A stretch of DNA of 64,000 nucleotides from Pseudomonas fluorescens (GTDB taxonomy: Bacteria; Pseudomonadota; Gammaproteobacteria; Pseudomonadales; Pseudomonadaceae). Positions 61,729-64,000 of the stretch are shown in pieces; within the stretch, counting starts at the first letter, position 1; the number at the start of each line of letters is the position of its first letter. Location of the stretch: contig NZ_LR134318.1 of assembly GCF_900636825.1 (NCBI RefSeq), forward strand, positions 3,071,501 to 3,135,500, given 5' to 3'. The notes below the pieces were generated by a model. The model was given only the letters and a program-made list of their open reading frames with translations, did no database searches and had not been told where the DNA came from. The translations under genes and the position numbers were made by a program.

Positions 61729-63342
61729 TCATTGATCCTTTGGTTCTTGAGCCGGCGCGGTGTACCACTTGTCTCTGGGCACCTTCTTCTCTTGTTGCGG
61801 ATCAGCCAGATAATGCGGCGACATGATTTGCACGTCGTACTCGTTGAACACGTCCTGGATATTGGCGTGGAGCATGCTCAGCAACACCGCGCGTGGTCGC
61901 GGCTGGCTGGGAATGGCCTGTGCCACCAGCCGGTACTCGGGATAAAAGTCCGACAAGGCCGTCTGGAACACTTGCGCCGGCGGATCCTCGAGAATGCCCG
62001 GCGTGCGCTGCGCGGCCTCCAGCAACATCGCCTCGACCTGACGCCACGGCGTGTCGTAACCAATGGTGACGATCGTGTCGACCACATACCCGGGGCCTTG
62101 TACGGTGCGCGAATAGTTCTTGGTGACGGTGCCGGTGATCATCGAGTTAGGCAGGGTCAGCACTTCGCCCAGACCGGTGCGAATGCGCGTGGTGAACATG
62201 CCCAGTTCGGTCACGGTGCCTTCGTACTCGCCAATCCTGACGAACTCACCGGGGCGCAAGGTGCGTGTGTAGGTCAGGATCAATCCGGCCGCGGCCTGAC
62301 CCACGACGCTGGTGGCGCCGAGGGAAATCATCAGGCCGATCAACACCGACAACCCCTTGAACGCATCGGTGCCAGCGCCTGGCAGATACGGATAGGCCAT
62401 GGCCAGTGCAAACAGCCAGATCGCCAACGCGGTCAGGCGTTGCGTCGGTTGCAGGGTTTCGTGGTTCAGCCAGCTGAAAGTGCCCGGCATGGCCATGCGC
62501 CGCAGGATGCGCCGGGTAAACGCGGTAACGCCGCGGGCAATGAAGAAAATCGCCAGCGCCACACCCAGACCGGGAATCGCCCCGACAATGCCTTGCACCA
62601 GGTAGCCAAGCAGTTCAAACAGGTAATTATTGAGGCTTTCTCCCCAGGGCCGTGTGTAGGGAAATCGCGACAGCACAAAACCCAGCCATTCGTAGGTCAG
62701 CAGCAGGATCACCAGCCAGCGCAGCAGCAAGAGCAACCGGCTGACCAGCGGATAGAGAAAGTTCGAGTCGATCAGTTGCACTCGTCCCACCCTCAGCGCC
62801 TGGGTGTGCCGCTCCATTAGCGCCGGAAGCCTGGCCAGCAACTTGCGCCGCAGGTACGCCAGGCACCAGAGCAGACCGAGATAGATCAGGGTTGCCACCG
62901 CCACCAGCGCGAGCGAGCGCAGGATCATCTCGATATTGCGTGCCTCACGGGTTTCCGTGACGACCTGACGGAGTTTCTCCGCCGCGCCTTCAGCGGCCTG
63001 TTGCACTGACGAATAGGCGAGGCTGTCGACATCCTGCGGCGCGACGATGAACGCGCGCTTGTCGCCGATCAACACCATGTAGCTGTTCTGAATCGCGTCG
63101 GTGCTGATGTTCAGCGCCGCGTTCTCGTCCAAAGCCTCGCTGATGACCATTTTTGCGCGTTTGACCCGAGACGCCGGAGCCTCGCCCAGAATGGTCGCGC
63201 GAAACAGCATGATGCTGCGGTTGGCGACCTTCAACTCCACCGCTTCATCGGCGGGTTTTGTCGCCTCGTCGATCGCCCAGCCCACCCCGCTCCACAGCAC
63301 TGCAAACACCACCATCGATACCGCCAGCAGCCTGCTTCGCAT
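61729..63342 (-). CDS. MscS-family mechanosensitive channel
   Basis: 537 aa with signal peptide, periplasmic part, then TMs and the MscS core VLIGLMISLGATSVVGQAAAGLILTYTRTLRPGEFVRIGEYEGTVTELG (pore helix and beta domain). A YbiO/large MscS type. Releases solutes on hypo-osmotic shock; near proP in the window. Confidence 0.9.
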   Translation of the reverse strand: MRSRLLAVSMVVFAVLWSGVGWAIDEATKPADEAVELKVANRSIMLFRATILGEAPASRVKRAKMVISEALDENAALNISTDAIQNSYMVLIGDKRAFIVAPQDVDSLAYSSVQQAAEGAAEKLRQVVTETREARNIEMILRSLALVAVATLIYLGLLWCLAYLRRKLLARLPALMERHTQALRVGRVQLIDSNFLYPLVSRLLLLLRWLVILLLTYEWLGFVLSRFPYTRPWGESLNNYLFELLGYLVQGIVGAIPGLGVALAIFFIARGVTAFTRRILRRMAMPGTFSWLNHETLQPTQRLTALAIWLFALAMAYPYLPGAGTDAFKGLSVLIGLMISLGATSVVGQAAAGLILTYTRTLRPGEFVRIGEYEGTVTELGMFTTRIRTGLGEVLTLPNSMITGTVTKNYSRTVQGPGYVVDTIVTIGYDTPWRQVEAMLLEAAQRTPGILEDPPAQVFQTALSDFYPEYRLVAQAIPSQPRPRAVLLSMLHANIQDVFNEYDVQIMSPHYLADPQQEKKVPRDKWYTAPAQEPKDQ

Positions 63343-63572
63343 GCGCCTGTTTCCTTACGCCCAAGTGTCAAAGAGGGTTACGTAAGCCAGCGTAGTCGAG
63401 CGATCAACGCCTGTCAGATTTGCCCCGGGAGTTAAATGTCACAGCAGATTTTCCGGGCCGCTATGAGCCCGGATCACATCCGCCCCGCTCGTCTTTACGA
63501 CCAATCAACTGGTGCGCTGGCCGATTCGCGTCTAAACCTGATGCACGTCCCCGTTTATAAGGAAGTACCCGG

Positions 63573-64000
63573 ATGCGATCGACACATTCACTGATGATTC
63601 TTGCCTTGGCCGGTAGCGCCGGTCAGGCGTGGGCGGGTGGTATTCAGCTGTATGAGGCCGGTCAGGAAGGCGCCGGGCTGGCCAATGCGGGCTCGGCGGC
63701 GCTGGCGACCGAGCCGAGCGTATTGATGAGCAACCCGGCGGGCATCGCCGCACTCAAAGGCACGCAGATCACCCTGACCGGCCAAGCGGTGTTCGGTGGC
63801 CTGGGCTTTGATCGGGACGGTGACAACGATTTTTCCGGCAATGAGGGCGGCAATCCACTGCCGATCCTCCCCGGCAGCAGCTTTTTCATCAGCCATGAAG
63901 TCAATGACCGCGCCAGCATCGGTTTTGGGCTGTACGGCAATTTCGGCCTGAGCGTGAAGTACGACGACGACTGGGCCGGGCGCTATTTCACTCAGGAATC
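63573..64000 (+). CDS. FadL-family outer-membrane protein, partial
   Basis: The first 142 codons of a protein cut by the window end. Signal peptide MRSTHSLMILALAGSAGQAWA, then GIQLYEAGQEGAGLANAGSAALA and SNPAGIA, hallmarks of FadL/TodX (long-chain fatty acid or aromatic uptake). ATG at 63573 after AAGGAAG. Confidence 0.88.
   Translation, partial: MRSTHSLMILALAGSAGQAWAGGIQLYEAGQEGAGLANAGSAALATEPSVLMSNPAGIAALKGTQITLTGQAVFGGLGFDRDGDNDFSGNEGGNPLPILPGSSFFISHEVNDRASIGFGLYGNFGLSVKYDDDWAGRYFTQE

Noticed and set aside
1..64000. CRISPR array, prophage, integron or insertion sequence
   Set aside because: No regularly spaced direct repeats, phage genes, transposases or integrases were seen; the only repeats are REP pairs and short palindromes.

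Overview
The window looks like a chromosomal segment of a Pseudomonas of the fluorescens lineage. The basis is the high GC with Pseudomonas-like coding, the membrane glucose dehydrogenase gcd followed by an OprB porin, the palindromic REP pairs of the type common in that group, A-rich Crc/Hfq-type motifs at translation starts, and paired DUF1302/DUF1329 envelope genes. This is inference from gene content; no database search was made. No tRNA, rRNA, CRISPR array, prophage or insertion sequence was seen.

Region 1 (8-17591) is an aromatic or polyphenol catabolic regulon. A leftward gene train runs from a FAD monooxygenase through DUF1302, DUF1329, a YCF48-like propeller, an MMPL/RND pump, an MFS carrier, a cupin and an FAH-family hydrolase. 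A second leftward unit encodes a VOC extradiol-type dioxygenase and a Rieske ferredoxin. A rightward unit encodes a C-C hydrolase-like alpha/beta hydrolase, an amidohydrolase and a GlcG-like protein. A NodD/FdeR-type LysR regulator sits in the middle. All three units carry the same 37-bp double ATC-N9-GAT box (10845-10881, 12348-12384, 13378-13414), the half-site pattern of NodD nod boxes. This is the strongest candidate for an undescribed system. A second LysR gene of the same type closes the region.

Region 2 (17935-21440) holds an RsbQ/KAI2-like hydrolase translationally coupled to a PAS histidine kinase with no response regulator, then a REP pair and an MFS exporter.

Region 3 (21503-41302) is a second catabolic block: thiolase, thioesterase, iron alcohol dehydrogenase, acyl-CoA dehydrogenase and 3-hydroxyacyl-CoA dehydrogenase; a LysR regulator; an SdsA-type alkylsulfatase; two DUF202 proteins; a second DUF1329/DUF1302 pair whose leaders are nearly identical and can fold over the start codon; a LysR regulator, MFS carrier, acyl-CoA dehydrogenase without the usual catalytic glutamate, CoA ligase and serine hydrolase. 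It would fit uptake and beta-oxidation of a hydrophobic ester or sulfate ester, but no enoyl-CoA hydratase or aldehyde dehydrogenase is present.

Region 4 (41488-49498) has an iron-type sigma factor, anti-sigma factor and STN-domain TonB receptor, then two short-chain dehydrogenases and two AraC regulators. Region 5 (49634-64000) is more ordinary: bestrophin-like channel, gcd with a striking operator in its promoter, OprB, an ABC exporter, a lipoprotein, ProP, DUF502, small exported proteins, DUF2092, a remnant of an AspT-type antiporter, an MscS channel and the start of a FadL-family protein.
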